A DNA stretch of 21,287 bases from JBEINZ01 sp040377825. Its GTDB lineage: Bacteria > Pseudomonadota > Alphaproteobacteria > Rhizobiales > Ancalomicrobiaceae. Location: contig JBEINZ010000023.1 of the NCBI GenBank assembly GCA_040377825.1, positions 1 through 21,287 on the forward strand. The letters run 5' to 3'. A model generated the notes under the pieces. That model ran no database searches and was not told where the DNA came from. It worked only from the letters and a program-made list of their open reading frames with translations. The position numbers and the translations under genes were made by a program. Below are positions 7,899-16,360 of the stretch, piece by piece (within the stretch, counting starts at the first letter, position 1; each line of letters opens with the position of its first letter).

Positions 7899-9341
7899 TC
7901 AGCGCGAGCTTCGGATCACCTGGATATCAAGATCGCGGATCTTCTTTCGCAGCGTGTTGCGATTAAGTCCGAGGAGTTCGGCCGCTTTGATTTGGTTGCC
8001 GCGCGTGGCAGCCAATGCCGCGCCGATGAGCGGATATTCCACCTCGCGGAGGATGCGGTGATAGAGGCCAGGCGGCGGGAGATTTTCTCCAAAGCCACCG
8101 AAATAGGCATTCAGATGTTTCTCGACCGAGTTCTGGAGCCCATCCTCGCCGGACTTCTCCTCGGCTGGCGAGGCGAGCGAGGGCTGGCTCAGCTCCTGAT
8201 CGATCACGCCGGCGGTGATGACGTCCTGAGGATAGAGCGCCGCAAGGCGACGGATGAGATTTTCCAACTCGCGGATATTGCCCGGCCATCGATACCGGCG
8301 AAGACGATCCAGGGCGGCCGCTTCGATTTGCTTCGCCGGCAGGCCCTCCTTCTCCGCCAACGAGAAGAAATGCCGGACGAGATCGCCGACGTCCTCCGAA
8401 CGTTCCCGGAGCGGCGGCAGGCGAATGGGCACGACGTTTAGGCGGAAATAGAGATCCTCGCGGAATAGGCCCTGATTGATCAGTTGGCGCAGATCCTTGT
8501 TGGTTGCGGCGACAATGCGCACGTCGGTCTTGATCGCGGTGCGGCCGCCAACGGTGGTGTATTCGCCCTGCTGAAGCACACGCAAAAGCCGCGTCTGTGC
8601 GTCCATCGGCATATCGCCGATTTCGTCGAGAAACAGCGTACCGCCCTCGGCCTGTTCGAAACGCCCCGCCGAGCGGCTCGCGGCGCCCGTGAACGCGCCT
8701 TTTTCATGCCCGAACAACTCAGACTCGATGAGATCGCGCGGGATTGCGGCCATGTTGATTGCCACGAACGGGCCGGTGCGCCGCTTGCCGTAGTCATGGA
8801 GGGCGCGGGCGACCAGCTCCTTGCCGGTGCCGCTTTCGCCGGTGATCATCACGGTCAAGTCGGTCTGCATGAGGCGGGCGAGGACACGATAGATGTCTTG
8901 CATGGCGGGCGAGCGTCCAACCAGCGGGATCGCCTCGCCGTCGCCGTCCGGCTCTGCCACGATGCGCTTGTTCTTCGGCTCAGACAGGGCGCGGCCGACG
9001 ATGGTGATCAGTTCCTTCAAGTCGAAGGGCTTCGGCAAATACTCGTAGGCGCCTTTTTCGGAGGCGCGGATCGCGGTCATGAACGTGTTTTGCGCGCTCA
9101 TCACGACGACCGGAAGTTCCGGCCGAAGTTTCTTGATGCGCGGCAGCAGATCGAAGGCATTTTCGTCGGGCATCACGACATCCGTGATCACGAGATCGCC
9201 CTCCCCTTGAGCGACCCAGCGCCAGAGCGTGGCGGCGTTCGACGTCAGGCGAACTTCGTAGCCGGCACGGCTGAGCGCTTGATTAAGAACTGTCCGGATC
9301 GCGGCATCGTCGTCCGCGACAAGAATGTTGCCGGAAGCCAT
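7899..9341 (-). CDS. ntrC: nitrogen regulation response regulator NtrC
   Basis: Sigma-54-dependent activator of nitrogen-limitation genes, 480 aa. The receiver domain has phospho-acceptor D54 (VITDVVMPDE) and K104. The AAA+ domain has Walker A GESGTGKE (168-175), the sigma-54 contact loop GAFTGA (215-220) and Walker B GTLFLDE (234-240). The C-terminal Fis-type helix-turn-helix is GNQIKAAELLGLNRNTLRKK. The frame is open to 9431, but the start MASGNILVADDD at 9339-9341 has AAGGA seven bases upstream and matches the family. It begins 14 bp after ntrB in a dusB-ntrB-ntrC operon. NtrB phosphorylates NtrC under control of PII in known systems; no PII gene is in the window. Confidence 0.97.
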   Translation of the reverse strand: MASGNILVADDDAAIRTVLNQALSRAGYEVRLTSNAATLWRWVAQGEGDLVITDVVMPDENAFDLLPRIKKLRPELPVVVMSAQNTFMTAIRASEKGAYEYLPKPFDLKELITIVGRALSEPKNKRIVAEPDGDGEAIPLVGRSPAMQDIYRVLARLMQTDLTVMITGESGTGKELVARALHDYGKRRTGPFVAINMAAIPRDLIESELFGHEKGAFTGAASRSAGRFEQAEGGTLFLDEIGDMPMDAQTRLLRVLQQGEYTTVGGRTAIKTDVRIVAATNKDLRQLINQGLFREDLYFRLNVVPIRLPPLRERSEDVGDLVRHFFSLAEKEGLPAKQIEAAALDRLRRYRWPGNIRELENLIRRLAALYPQDVITAGVIDQELSQPSLASPAEEKSGEDGLQNSVEKHLNAYFGGFGENLPPPGLYHRILREVEYPLIGAALAATRGNQIKAAELLGLNRNTLRKKIRDLDIQVIRSSR

Positions 9342-9355
9342 GTCATTGTCCTTTT

Positions 9356-10489
9356 TTAATTGGAAGCGCGGCCGGCCGTGTAGGCGGGCATGAGGATACG
9401 CAAAATCGTCTTGCGGGGTTGGGAGTCGCATTCAACAACGCCGCCATGATCGCGAACGATCTTGGCGACGAGCGCAAGACCGAGGCCGCTGCCGTTGGTC
9501 TTTGTGGTGACGAATGGATCGAACAGGTTCTCGATGAGATCGGCGGGAACGCCAGGGCCGTTGTCCCGGACGCAGAATTCCATGGGCAACATCACTTTGT
9601 TCTTGGTTCCGGGAACAGATAGGCGGACGCCGGGGCGATAGGCCGTCGTCAGCGCGATTTCGCCATCCGGCTGATCGCCGATCGCCTCCGCGGCGTTCTT
9701 CACGAGATTGAGGAACACCTGGACGAGCTGATCGCGGTTTGCCAACACGGGCGGAAGCGACGGATCGTAATCCTCGTTGATCCGGATTGACCTTGCAAAA
9801 CCCGACTGCGCGAGCCGCTTCACATGGTCGAGCACCGTATGGATATTGACCGGCGCGCGCTCTACCGGGCGTTCATCGGAAAAGACCTCCATTCGATCGA
9901 CCAGTTTCACGATCCGATCGGCCTCATCGCAAATGAGCCGCGTCAAGGCGCGATCCTGATCGTCCGCCGACTGTTCGAGAAGCTGCGCGGCGCCTCTGAT
10001 CCCTGAGAGCGGATTCTTGATCTCGTGGGCGAGCATGGCGGCAAGGCCCGTTACGGTGCGCGCGGCACCGCGATGGGTCAGCTGCCGATCGATCTTGTCC
10101 GCCATGGTGCGTTCTTGCAGCATCAACACGACGCTGCCGGGTCGGTCGATGACCGGGGCGGCATAGATGTCGACGATCCGGTCGGAACCGATACGCGGGC
10201 TTCCGACATCGACGCGATATTCGGACACCGGCGCCTGCCGCTCCCTGACCTGCTCGATCAACTCCAAAAGCGGACTTCCGAACGGAATGAAGTAGGACAG
10301 CCGATGCCGGCGCATGAAGGCCTCGCCGGCCTGGAAGAAGTTTTGCGCCGCGTCGTTTGCCTCGGTGATCATGCCATCCGGCGCGATCATCACGACTGGG
10401 TTCGGCAGCGCATTCAGCACGGCGGCAGCAGCGTTTGACACGGCGAACGACATCTCCGGGTTTCTGGAACGGGCGGACAGTCTACTCAT
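9356..10489 (-). CDS. ntrB: nitrogen regulation histidine kinase NtrB
   Basis: Cytoplasmic sensor kinase/phosphatase for NtrC, 377 aa. An N-terminal PAS domain (about 15-130) is followed by HisKA with H155 in LAHEIKNPLSGIRGAAQLL. The ATPase domain has N-box NLVKNAAEAI, RDNGPGVP and GSGLGLA. There are no membrane segments, as expected for this family, which senses nitrogen through PII. The ATG overlaps the dusB stop as ATGA (10486-10489), a strong sign of translational coupling, and ntrC follows after 14 bp. This is the classic nifR3-ntrB-ntrC operon of alphaproteobacteria. Confidence 0.97.
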   Translation of the reverse strand: MSRLSARSRNPEMSFAVSNAAAAVLNALPNPVVMIAPDGMITEANDAAQNFFQAGEAFMRRHRLSYFIPFGSPLLELIEQVRERQAPVSEYRVDVGSPRIGSDRIVDIYAAPVIDRPGSVVLMLQERTMADKIDRQLTHRGAARTVTGLAAMLAHEIKNPLSGIRGAAQLLEQSADDQDRALTRLICDEADRIVKLVDRMEVFSDERPVERAPVNIHTVLDHVKRLAQSGFARSIRINEDYDPSLPPVLANRDQLVQVFLNLVKNAAEAIGDQPDGEIALTTAYRPGVRLSVPGTKNKVMLPMEFCVRDNGPGVPADLIENLFDPFVTTKTNGSGLGLALVAKIVRDHGGVVECDSQPRKTILRILMPAYTAGRASN

Positions 10490-11535
10490 GCGGCCCTCCT
10501 GACATGACTGGCGCTAGCGGCAGCAACGGCTTCGGGAACAAGGCGCTGAACCTCGCAAGCGTCGAGGCTCGTCAAAATGGTCCGCCTGAGATCCGACGGG
10601 ATCGCGCCGTCCAGGTCCGCGGCATCGAGGTACCAATCGAGATGCTTGCGCGCTGCCCGAATGCCCTTGGGCAGGCCGTAATGCTCGATCATCGCTTGGT
10701 GATGCGAAACAATGAGCGAAGCGAGCTGAGGTCCTTCCGGGCCCCCTTCCCGCTCACCCGTCGCGAAATAGCGAGAGATCGCACCCGGCAGCCAAGGACG
10801 GCCCTGCGCGCCGCGTCCCAGCATCACACCCTCGGCGCCGGATGCCGAAAGGATCGCCTCGGCATCGTCAAAACCCTGGACATCGCCATTTGCGACAAGC
10901 GGAAGCGTCGTTGCGGCTCGAACGGAGCCGATCGCCTCCCAGTCGGCGGATCCTTCATAAAACTGGTCGCGCGTGCGGCCGTGAACCGTGATGAGCCGGA
11001 TGCCTTCCGCCTCGGCCCGACGGGCGAGCTCCGGCGCATTCATGCTCGCGCGGTCCCAGCCCAGTCGCATTTTCAGCGTGACCGGCAAAGGCACGGCTTC
11101 GACGGTCGCCCGGATCAAGGAAATCGCCAGATCGAGATCGCGCATAAGCGCCGCGCCGGACCAGCCGGTGGTCACGCGTTTTGCCGGACAGCCCATATTG
11201 ATATCGATGACATCGGCGCCGTTGGCTGCGGCCATCCTTGCGGCCTCGGCCATCCAGTGCGGCTCGCGTCCTGCAAGTTGCACGACATGTGGGGACACGC
11301 CCTCTCCGGCCAGCCGGAGCCGCATGTCGGCGTTGCCCTCCGCCAGCGCCTCGCTGGCGACCATTTCCGTTACGACGACGTCGCAGCCGAACCTCGCGGC
11401 GATCCGCCGAAAAGGCAAATCGGTAACCCCGGACATTGGCGCCAGGAATACGACCGGCGTCGATCCGGCGAGCCCGTAAAGCGCGCGCAAATCCGACCGA
11501 ACGGCCGTGTTATCGATCGAAGCCCCCATGCCCAT
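10486..11535 (-). CDS. dusB: tRNA dihydrouridine synthase DusB (NifR3)
   Basis: FMN-dependent enzyme that reduces specific uridines in tRNA to dihydrouridine. From the ATG at 11533-11535 it is 349 aa. The FMN-barrel opening FLAPMSGVTDLPFR, the catalytic cysteine C116 in INMGCPAKRV, and the later HGRTRDQFYEGSADW and ANGDV motifs are all present. The frame extends to a TTG at 11584-11586 without a visible ribosome binding site. A second ATG six bases downstream of the chosen one (11527-11529) is an equal alternative, with GGATGGGC just before it. It is the first gene of the dusB-ntrBC operon, divergent from ispDF. Confidence 0.95.
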   Translation of the reverse strand: MGMGASIDNTAVRSDLRALYGLAGSTPVVFLAPMSGVTDLPFRRIAARFGCDVVVTEMVASEALAEGNADMRLRLAGEGVSPHVVQLAGREPHWMAEAARMAAANGADVIDINMGCPAKRVTTGWSGAALMRDLDLAISLIRATVEAVPLPVTLKMRLGWDRASMNAPELARRAEAEGIRLITVHGRTRDQFYEGSADWEAIGSVRAATTLPLVANGDVQGFDDAEAILSASGAEGVMLGRGAQGRPWLPGAISRYFATGEREGGPEGPQLASLIVSHHQAMIEHYGLPKGIRAARKHLDWYLDAADLDGAIPSDLRRTILTSLDACEVQRLVPEAVAAASASHVRRAA

Positions 11536-11727
11536 CCAATGTGCATTTGTTATCGTTGCCGCTATAACTGGCAATAATTTTTGCAAAGGGCAAGTGAACT
11601 TTAGCCGTAAGGACCAAGGATTTTAGAGCGGCGGTTACAAAAGCGGTGCTTTAGGGTGCAGAATGAATGTACGGTGTGCAGGAGCCATGCTAACCACGCC
11701 CTCTCGAACGAGCGGGACCTGAGCCGC
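11536..11727. promoter_or_regulatory. divergent dusB / ispDF promoter region
   Basis: This 192-bp spacer must hold the promoters for the dusB-ntrBC operon and for ispDF. I see a short dyad TTGCC-N9-GGCAA on the minus strand upstream of dusB, but no convincing -35/-10 pair. No PII- or sigma-54-type (GG-N10-GC) promoter could be asserted by eye. Confidence 0.35.
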
Positions 11728-12942
11728 ATGTCGTTGACGACGCCAATTCGCATCGCGGTCATCGTCGTCGCAGCTGGATCGGGCAGCCGCGTGGGCGAGC
11801 CGAACGGACTGCCGAAGCAATATCGTCCGATCGGCGGCGTCGCGATGATCCGCCGGACCTTGGGCGCGTTTTGCGCGCATCCACTGGTCGATCGCGTGCG
11901 GGCCGTGATCCACCCAGACCATCTGGACGCCTATCGCGTCGCAACGGAAGGGATTTCCGGCCTCGACAGTCCCGTATTCGGCGGCGCGAGCCGGCAGGCT
12001 TCCGTTAGGGCGGGGCTGGAGAGCTTCGGCGCCGCCCCGCCGGACCGGATCCTTATTCACGACGCGGCGCGGCCCTTTGTGTCGCCCGCCATTATCGAGA
12101 GGACGATTTTGGCGCTCAAATCCGCGCCGGCGGTGCTTGTCGCAACGCCAGTTGTCGATACGCTCGCGCGCACCGACGCCGACGGCCACATCACGGACAA
12201 TATCCGACGCGATCGAATGTGGTCGGCTCAAACCCCCCAAGGTTTCCATTTTGACCTGATCCGTGCCGCGCACGCCGCTGCCGCCCTATCGGCGCCGCAT
12301 GATTTCACCGATGATGCCTCGGTCGCAAGAGCCGCAGGCATTCCCGTGTCGATCGTGCCGGGCGAGCCGGGCAACGTCAAAGTTACGACCGCCGCCGATC
12401 TCGACGCGGCCGACCGCAGGTGCCGCATGGAAGATTGGCTGTCGCGCGGCGATATTCGCGTTGGAACGGGATACGACGTCCATCGCTTCACCGAAGGCGA
12501 CGCCGTCGTGCTCGGCGGGGTGCGCATCGCGCATGACCGTAAACTCGAGGGCCATTCCGACGCTGACGTTGCGCTGCACGCCCTAACGGACGCGATCTTC
12601 GGCGCGCTTGGCGATGGCGACATCGGGCAGCATTTTCCGCCGTCCGATCCGCAATGGCGCGGCGCGGACTCCGCCGTGTTTCTTCGCGAGGCCGCTCGCC
12701 GCGTGGCCGCCCGGGGCGGGACGATCGCGCATGCGGACGTGAACTTGATCGCCGAAGCGCCGCGGATCGGGCCGCATCGGGAGGCCATGTGCGCGCGGAT
12801 CGCGGATATCCTTGGCATTTCGATCGATCGAGTCGGCGTGAAAGCCACGACCAATGAGCGTCTCGGCTTTATCGGCCGGGCCGAAGGCATAGCCGCGATC
12901 GCCACGGCCACCATCCGGCTTCCCTTCGAACCGCTTGCCTGA
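11728..12942 (+). CDS. ispDF: bifunctional IspD/IspF isoprenoid enzyme
   Basis: Fusion of two MEP-pathway enzymes, 404 aa. The N-terminal IspD part (1-235) makes CDP-methylerythritol and shows VVAAGSGSRVG...LPKQY (13-32) and IHDAARPFV (110-118). The C-terminal IspF part (244-404) makes methylerythritol cyclodiphosphate and shows zinc ligands D250 and H252 (GTGYDVHRF) and H284 after HSDAD, then APRIGPHRE and KATTNERLGFIGRAEGI. The middle enzyme IspE is encoded elsewhere. The fusion is common in alphaproteobacteria. The frame opens at a GTG (11656), but the ATG at 11728 fits the family start; the ribosome binding site is weak at both. pncC follows after 8 bp. Confidence 0.95.
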   Translation: MSLTTPIRIAVIVVAAGSGSRVGEPNGLPKQYRPIGGVAMIRRTLGAFCAHPLVDRVRAVIHPDHLDAYRVATEGISGLDSPVFGGASRQASVRAGLESFGAAPPDRILIHDAARPFVSPAIIERTILALKSAPAVLVATPVVDTLARTDADGHITDNIRRDRMWSAQTPQGFHFDLIRAAHAAAALSAPHDFTDDASVARAAGIPVSIVPGEPGNVKVTTAADLDAADRRCRMEDWLSRGDIRVGTGYDVHRFTEGDAVVLGGVRIAHDRKLEGHSDADVALHALTDAIFGALGDGDIGQHFPPSDPQWRGADSAVFLREAARRVAARGGTIAHADVNLIAEAPRIGPHREAMCARIADILGISIDRVGVKATTNERLGFIGRAEGIAAIATATIRLPFEPLA

Positions 12943-12950
12943 CCGCCGCC

Positions 12951-13445
12951 ATGATGGACGCCAGCCTCTATAGCGCCGCCGAAGCCCTGCTTGCCCGTTG
13001 CCGGCTGGCCGACTTGAAAATCGCGACAGCGGAATCGTGCACGGGTGGGCTTATCATTGCGACATTGACCGATATCGCTGGATCATCCGACGTCGTCGAT
13101 CGAGGCTTCGTCACCTATTCAAACGCCGCAAAGTCGGAAATGCTCGGAGTCTCCCCGCAACTCATCACGCGCGTTGGTGCCGTCAGCCCCGAAGTCGCCA
13201 TCGCCATGGTCGAGGGCGCGATTGCTCGCTCAGCGGCCGACATCGCCGTGGCCGTCACCGGCATCGCGGGACCGGGTGGCGGATCGGTCGGAAAGCCAGT
13301 CGGGCTCGTCCAATTCGCGGGCCTGCGGCGCGGGCGCAACGTCGTGCAGCTTGAACAGCGATTTGGAGCGATCGGGCGATCCGAGGTCCGGTGGCGGACC
13401 GTGGAAGAAGCCCTGCTGATCCTTGGGGGGCTACTTGCCGAGTGA
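12951..13445 (+). CDS. pncC: nicotinamide-nucleotide amidohydrolase (CinA C-terminal family)
   Basis: Stand-alone CinA C-terminal domain protein, 164 aa, predicted to deamidate NMN to nicotinate mononucleotide in the pyridine nucleotide cycle. It shows ATAESCTGGL (S29 probably catalytic), TYSNAAK (K61) and AVTGIAGPGGG...KPVGLVQFA. The N-terminal COG1058 domain of full-length CinA is absent, as in most proteobacterial PncC proteins. It starts with two adjacent ATGs eight bases after the ispDF stop, so it is almost certainly co-transcribed with ispDF. Confidence 0.92.
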   Translation: MMDASLYSAAEALLARCRLADLKIATAESCTGGLIIATLTDIAGSSDVVDRGFVTYSNAAKSEMLGVSPQLITRVGAVSPEVAIAMVEGAIARSAADIAVAVTGIAGPGGGSVGKPVGLVQFAGLRRGRNVVQLEQRFGAIGRSEVRWRTVEEALLILGGLLAE

Positions 13446-13523
13446 TCGCGATCTCTTGCGGGAGTGACCACGCCGCCGTGTCCGGCTATCGTGCAGCCTT
13501 AAACGCGAATCCGCTGGAGTGCC

Positions 13524-14309
13524 ATGAAGATCGCCACTTGGAACATCAACGGCGTGAAGGCCCGTATCGACGCGCTCCTTGCTTGGCTGAAGGAGGCAGC
13601 GCCGGACGTGGTCGCGTTGCAGGAGATCAAGTCGGTCGACGAGGGTTTCCCGACCGAGTCGATCGAGAGCCTCGGTTATAACGTCGCGGTCCATGGCCAG
13701 AAGGGCTTCAACGGGGTCGCGGTCCTTTCCAAGCTGCCGTTCGACGAAGTGATCCGAGGCTTGCCCGGCGATCCGACCGACGAGCAGTCGCGCTATATCG
13801 AGGTGGTTTTGTCGGTGACGGGCGGCGTACTCCGGATCGGCGGGCTCTATCTACCGAACGGCAACCCGATCGGGACCGAGAAATTCCCCTATAAGCTAGC
13901 CTGGATGCGCCGGCTTCAGGCCCATGCCGAGCGGCTTATGGCGCTTGAGGAACCCTTCGTCCTCCTTGGGGATTTCAATGTCATTCCCGAGCCGATCGAC
14001 GCCAAACGTCCAGAAGCTTGGGTCGCCGATGCCCTTTTTCAACCGGAGAGCCGGGAGGCATTTCGCCGGCTCAAGGCGATCGGCCTGACCGACGCCTTTC
14101 GCGCCACGAGCGATGAAGCCGCCTATACGTTTTGGGACTATCAGGCAGGCGCGTTTCAGAAAAACGATGGGATCCGGATCGATCACCTGCTCCTATCGCC
14201 GCAGGCGGCGGATCGATTGCGTGCCGCGGGCATCGATCGCGCTGTTCGCGCTTGGGAAAAGCCGTCTGACCACGTGCCGGTTTGGGCCGAGTTGGAGTTC
14301 GAAACATGA
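13524..14309 (+). CDS. xth: exodeoxyribonuclease III
   Basis: AP endonuclease/3'-5' exonuclease of the Xth family, 261 aa, acting in base excision repair. Conserved residues are N7 (WNINGVKAR), E34 (LQEIK), Y109 (GLYLPNG), D150 and N152 (LLGDFNV), D220 (GIRIDHLL) and D249-H250 (SDHVPVWAEL). Length and motif order are normal. CTGGAG lies just upstream of the ATG. It follows pncC after 78 bp and overlaps the next gene by ATGA, so those two are translated together. Confidence 0.96.
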   Translation: MKIATWNINGVKARIDALLAWLKEAAPDVVALQEIKSVDEGFPTESIESLGYNVAVHGQKGFNGVAVLSKLPFDEVIRGLPGDPTDEQSRYIEVVLSVTGGVLRIGGLYLPNGNPIGTEKFPYKLAWMRRLQAHAERLMALEEPFVLLGDFNVIPEPIDAKRPEAWVADALFQPESREAFRRLKAIGLTDAFRATSDEAAYTFWDYQAGAFQKNDGIRIDHLLLSPQAADRLRAAGIDRAVRAWEKPSDHVPVWAELEFET

Positions 14310-14719
14310 GCGATCGGCTTGACGGCGGTTGCTTCTGCGGCGCGATCAGTTTTCGCGCGCGCGGCGTGCCGACCGATGTCAATCATTGTCACTGCCGGAT
14401 GTGCCAACGCAGTTCCGGCGCGGGATTTCTGACCTGGGCGAGCATGCCCGTCGACGCCTTGACCATATCAGGCGCTCCGGCTTGGTACCGATCTTCGGAA
14501 GGCGCGCGCCGGGGCTTCTGCTCCAGCTGCGGCACGCAGCTTTTCTTCGCGATGGATTCCGGCGAAACGATCGACGTGACCGTCAGCGCTTTCGACGAGC
14601 CGGACGGCATGACCCCGACGCGCAACACCTGGGTCGGATCGCGTCGGCGGTGGGTTCATGGCTTCGATGCCACGTTGCCGAATTTCGACGACGAGGGTCC
14701 ACCGCCCGAGGCCGTTTAG
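14306..14719 (+). CDS. GFA / CENP-V domain zinc protein
   Basis: Small zinc-binding protein of the glutathione-dependent formaldehyde-activating (GFA/CENP-V) family, 137 aa. Eight-cysteine-type motifs are visible: GGCFCGAISF near the start, HCHCRMCQRSSGAGF, and FCSSCGTQLFF. The family name comes from Paracoccus Gfa, but most members have no proven activity, so a formaldehyde role is not implied. The ATG overlaps the xth stop as ATGA. The alternative upstream TTG (14282) would lie inside xth and adds no family sequence. It is convergent with exoR, 15 bp apart. Confidence 0.88.
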   Translation: MSDRLDGGCFCGAISFRARGVPTDVNHCHCRMCQRSSGAGFLTWASMPVDALTISGAPAWYRSSEGARRGFCSSCGTQLFFAMDSGETIDVTVSAFDEPDGMTPTRNTWVGSRRRWVHGFDATLPNFDDEGPPPEAV

Positions 14720-14734
14720 CTCAACCGCAACGCC

Positions 14735-15565
14735 TCACGGCGCGCTATTCTTCGCGATCCAGTCTTGCGCGAGCTGCACTGCCTGCCGACGCTCAGGTTC
14801 GCTGGCGACCGAAAAGGCCTGCTCTTGAGCGTCGCGGATCCAATCATCCATCACCCCCTGCGCGCGCGTCCGAGCAACGGTCAGCCACATCAGACCTTGA
14901 ACCGATCGGCGCGGGATGGCCTCGTCGCCGAGGAACAACAGCTGCCCCAGCAGCGCCTGCGCGCCCTGGTGTCCTTTGCGCGCCGCCAGCGTTAGCCAGC
15001 GTGCGGCTTGCCGAGGATCTCGATCAGCCGTTGCGGGGTCAAGGAAAATGCGGCCGAGATTGAATTGCGCATCGGCATCGCCGAAATATGACGCGGCATA
15101 GGTGAAGATCTCCCGCGCCTTGTCGACGTTGGGCTTCACGGCGGTATGCTCGATGCCGGTCAAATAATAGGATCCAAGCGCGACGAAAGCGCTTGCCACG
15201 AAGGCGGCCGACGCGGATCCCGGCTGATCGTCAGCGTGCCCATTGGCGATCTGATTGAAGTAATCGAACGCCTTTTGGTCGTTAGCCGGCACGCCCTCGC
15301 CGTTGCGATAGATGCGGCCGAGCAAATACAAGGCGCCGGGATGCCCCCGTTCGCCTGCCCTTTCCAACTCAAGCACGGCCGCGCCTTTATCGCCCTGATA
15401 AAAGAGCTTGCGGCCAGCGCGAAACGCATCGTCCGGCGAAGCCTCCGGCGTCTTCGTTGTTGCGTTTGCATCGAGCGCGCGGGCCGTGCCGGCCTCGCCG
15501 AGGGCCCCCATCGCCACAAGCGCCGCCGCCATCCCAATCATGCGAATATATGCCAATGTCCGCAT
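14735..15565 (-). CDS. exoR: ExoR-like periplasmic Sel1-repeat regulator
   Basis: 276-aa secreted Sel1/TPR-like repeat protein. A signal peptide (about 1-31) is suggested by the hydrophobic core MIGMAAALVAMGALG and a TARA-L junction. Sel1-type repeats follow, such as GHPGALYLLGRIYRNGEGV (75-92), FGDADAQFNLGRIFL (161-175) and GHQGAQALLGQLLFLG (198-213). The AREIFTYAASYFG segment and DAQEQAFSVASEPERR end resemble rhizobial ExoR, which holds the ExoS/ChvG kinase inactive in the periplasm and represses exopolysaccharide synthesis. The frame is open to 16165, but the extension is unrelated. The ATG at 15563-15565 heads the signal peptide, though its ribosome binding site is weak. No exoS or chvI gene is in the window. 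Confidence 0.78.
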   Translation of the reverse strand: MRTLAYIRMIGMAAALVAMGALGEAGTARALDANATTKTPEASPDDAFRAGRKLFYQGDKGAAVLELERAGERGHPGALYLLGRIYRNGEGVPANDQKAFDYFNQIANGHADDQPGSASAAFVASAFVALGSYYLTGIEHTAVKPNVDKAREIFTYAASYFGDADAQFNLGRIFLDPATADRDPRQAARWLTLAARKGHQGAQALLGQLLFLGDEAIPRRSVQGLMWLTVARTRAQGVMDDWIRDAQEQAFSVASEPERRQAVQLAQDWIAKNSAP

Positions 15566-15815
15566 CACAGAACTTATCACTTCTGCTGAATCGAAACGAT
15601 TAGATTGCGGGTTTACAACTTCCACACTCGCGCACGACCGAGGCCGATGCCGAGCATTGCTATGCTGACGAGGCTCGACACGCGCCAAATGACCGGCTCT
15701 GTTGGACTTCAGGACAAAAAGTGAACCGAGCTTTCGGCTATGGTCGTCCTGCATTATTCGCATGGCACTGGTAGCTGTAACTCCACTGTGAATACTATGA
15801 CTGTTGTTTCCGGCG

Positions 15816-15837
15816 ATTATACGGCTGGCAGCTGCCA
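15816..15837 (-). promoter_or_regulatory. possible exoR -10 element and adjacent palindrome
   Basis: A perfect TATAAT lies on the minus strand at 15816-15821. Four bases upstream of it is a 12-bp perfect palindrome, TGGCAGCTGCCA (15826-15837). No good -35 hexamer sits at 16-18 bp, so activator dependence or chance is possible. It would leave a leader of about 240 nt before exoR. Confidence 0.25.
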
Positions 15838-16106
15838 AGCATTCGCCATGATTAATTGACGCTAACGTGAACTTTGACGATATGTTCCGTTTTTCGCTGG
15901 TCGATAGGCACACGGGCTTCGCACGACACGCCGCAGCCCTTGCGCCAACAACAAAATCCCTTAACCCGACCATGCAACCGTAGTCCTTAAACGGTCGCGG
16001 GAGCCCGCGAACCGACGCAATACACACATGGACTCGTCTGCCCGGCCAAATGACCAAAACACGCATAACGTGTACTGAACACTTTAGGGGGCTTAACCCG
16101 ATCTTA

Positions 16107-16170
16107 GCGGAATGCCAGCCCGAGCGCGATGACGCTCGATTCAATTTGTGTCCGAATGGGGGCATTCCGT
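16107..16170. other. nested inverted repeats in the exoR-mntH gap
   Basis: A 9-bp perfect inverted repeat, CGGAATGCC (16108-16116) and GGCATTCCG (16161-16169), encloses a second perfect hairpin, CGAGCG-CGATGA-CGCTCG (16121-16138). This is compatible with a folded RNA on either strand. No promoter or terminator could be tied to it. The wider non-coding stretch 15566-16360 otherwise shows only the -10/palindrome described near 15816 and the palindrome at 16264. Confidence 0.35.
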
Positions 16171-16263
16171 AAGGGAGGGCGGCGCAGGAACGACGTCGTC
16201 GAGCAGTGTTGCACAGCTGTCACAAGTCCGTGAGGCGGACCGGCCGATTGGCTACACTTTTTA

Positions 16264-16280
16264 TTGCGAATAATTCGCAA
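16264..16280. promoter_or_regulatory. Mur/Fur-type operator upstream of mntH
   Basis: A perfect 17-bp palindrome, TTGCGAA-TAA-TTCGCAA, lies about 80 bp before mntH. Its symmetry, TGC(A/G)AA-type half-sites and AT centre resemble the Mur (manganese-responsive Fur) boxes described upstream of alphaproteobacterial mntH and sit genes. TTGGCT (16247 region) and AATAAT within the box could form a promoter that a bound repressor would block. The regulator gene is not in the window. Confidence 0.6.
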
Positions 16281-16360
16281 AAGCGATAAAGTCGTCTTCG
16301 GCATTGCGTCGGCAACGATGCTGACGATGTCCCCAATCGACCAACCGCGAGCGACGGGTG

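Noticed and set aside
7899..9341. Two sigma-54-type regulators in one window as a recent duplication
   Set aside because: NtrC and NtrX are ancient paralogues with different loop motifs and their own kinases, as in other alphaproteobacteria.
15566..16165. Upstream extension of the exoR frame by about 200 codons
   Set aside because: The extension precedes a clear signal peptide and has no ExoR-like or other recognisable sequence.
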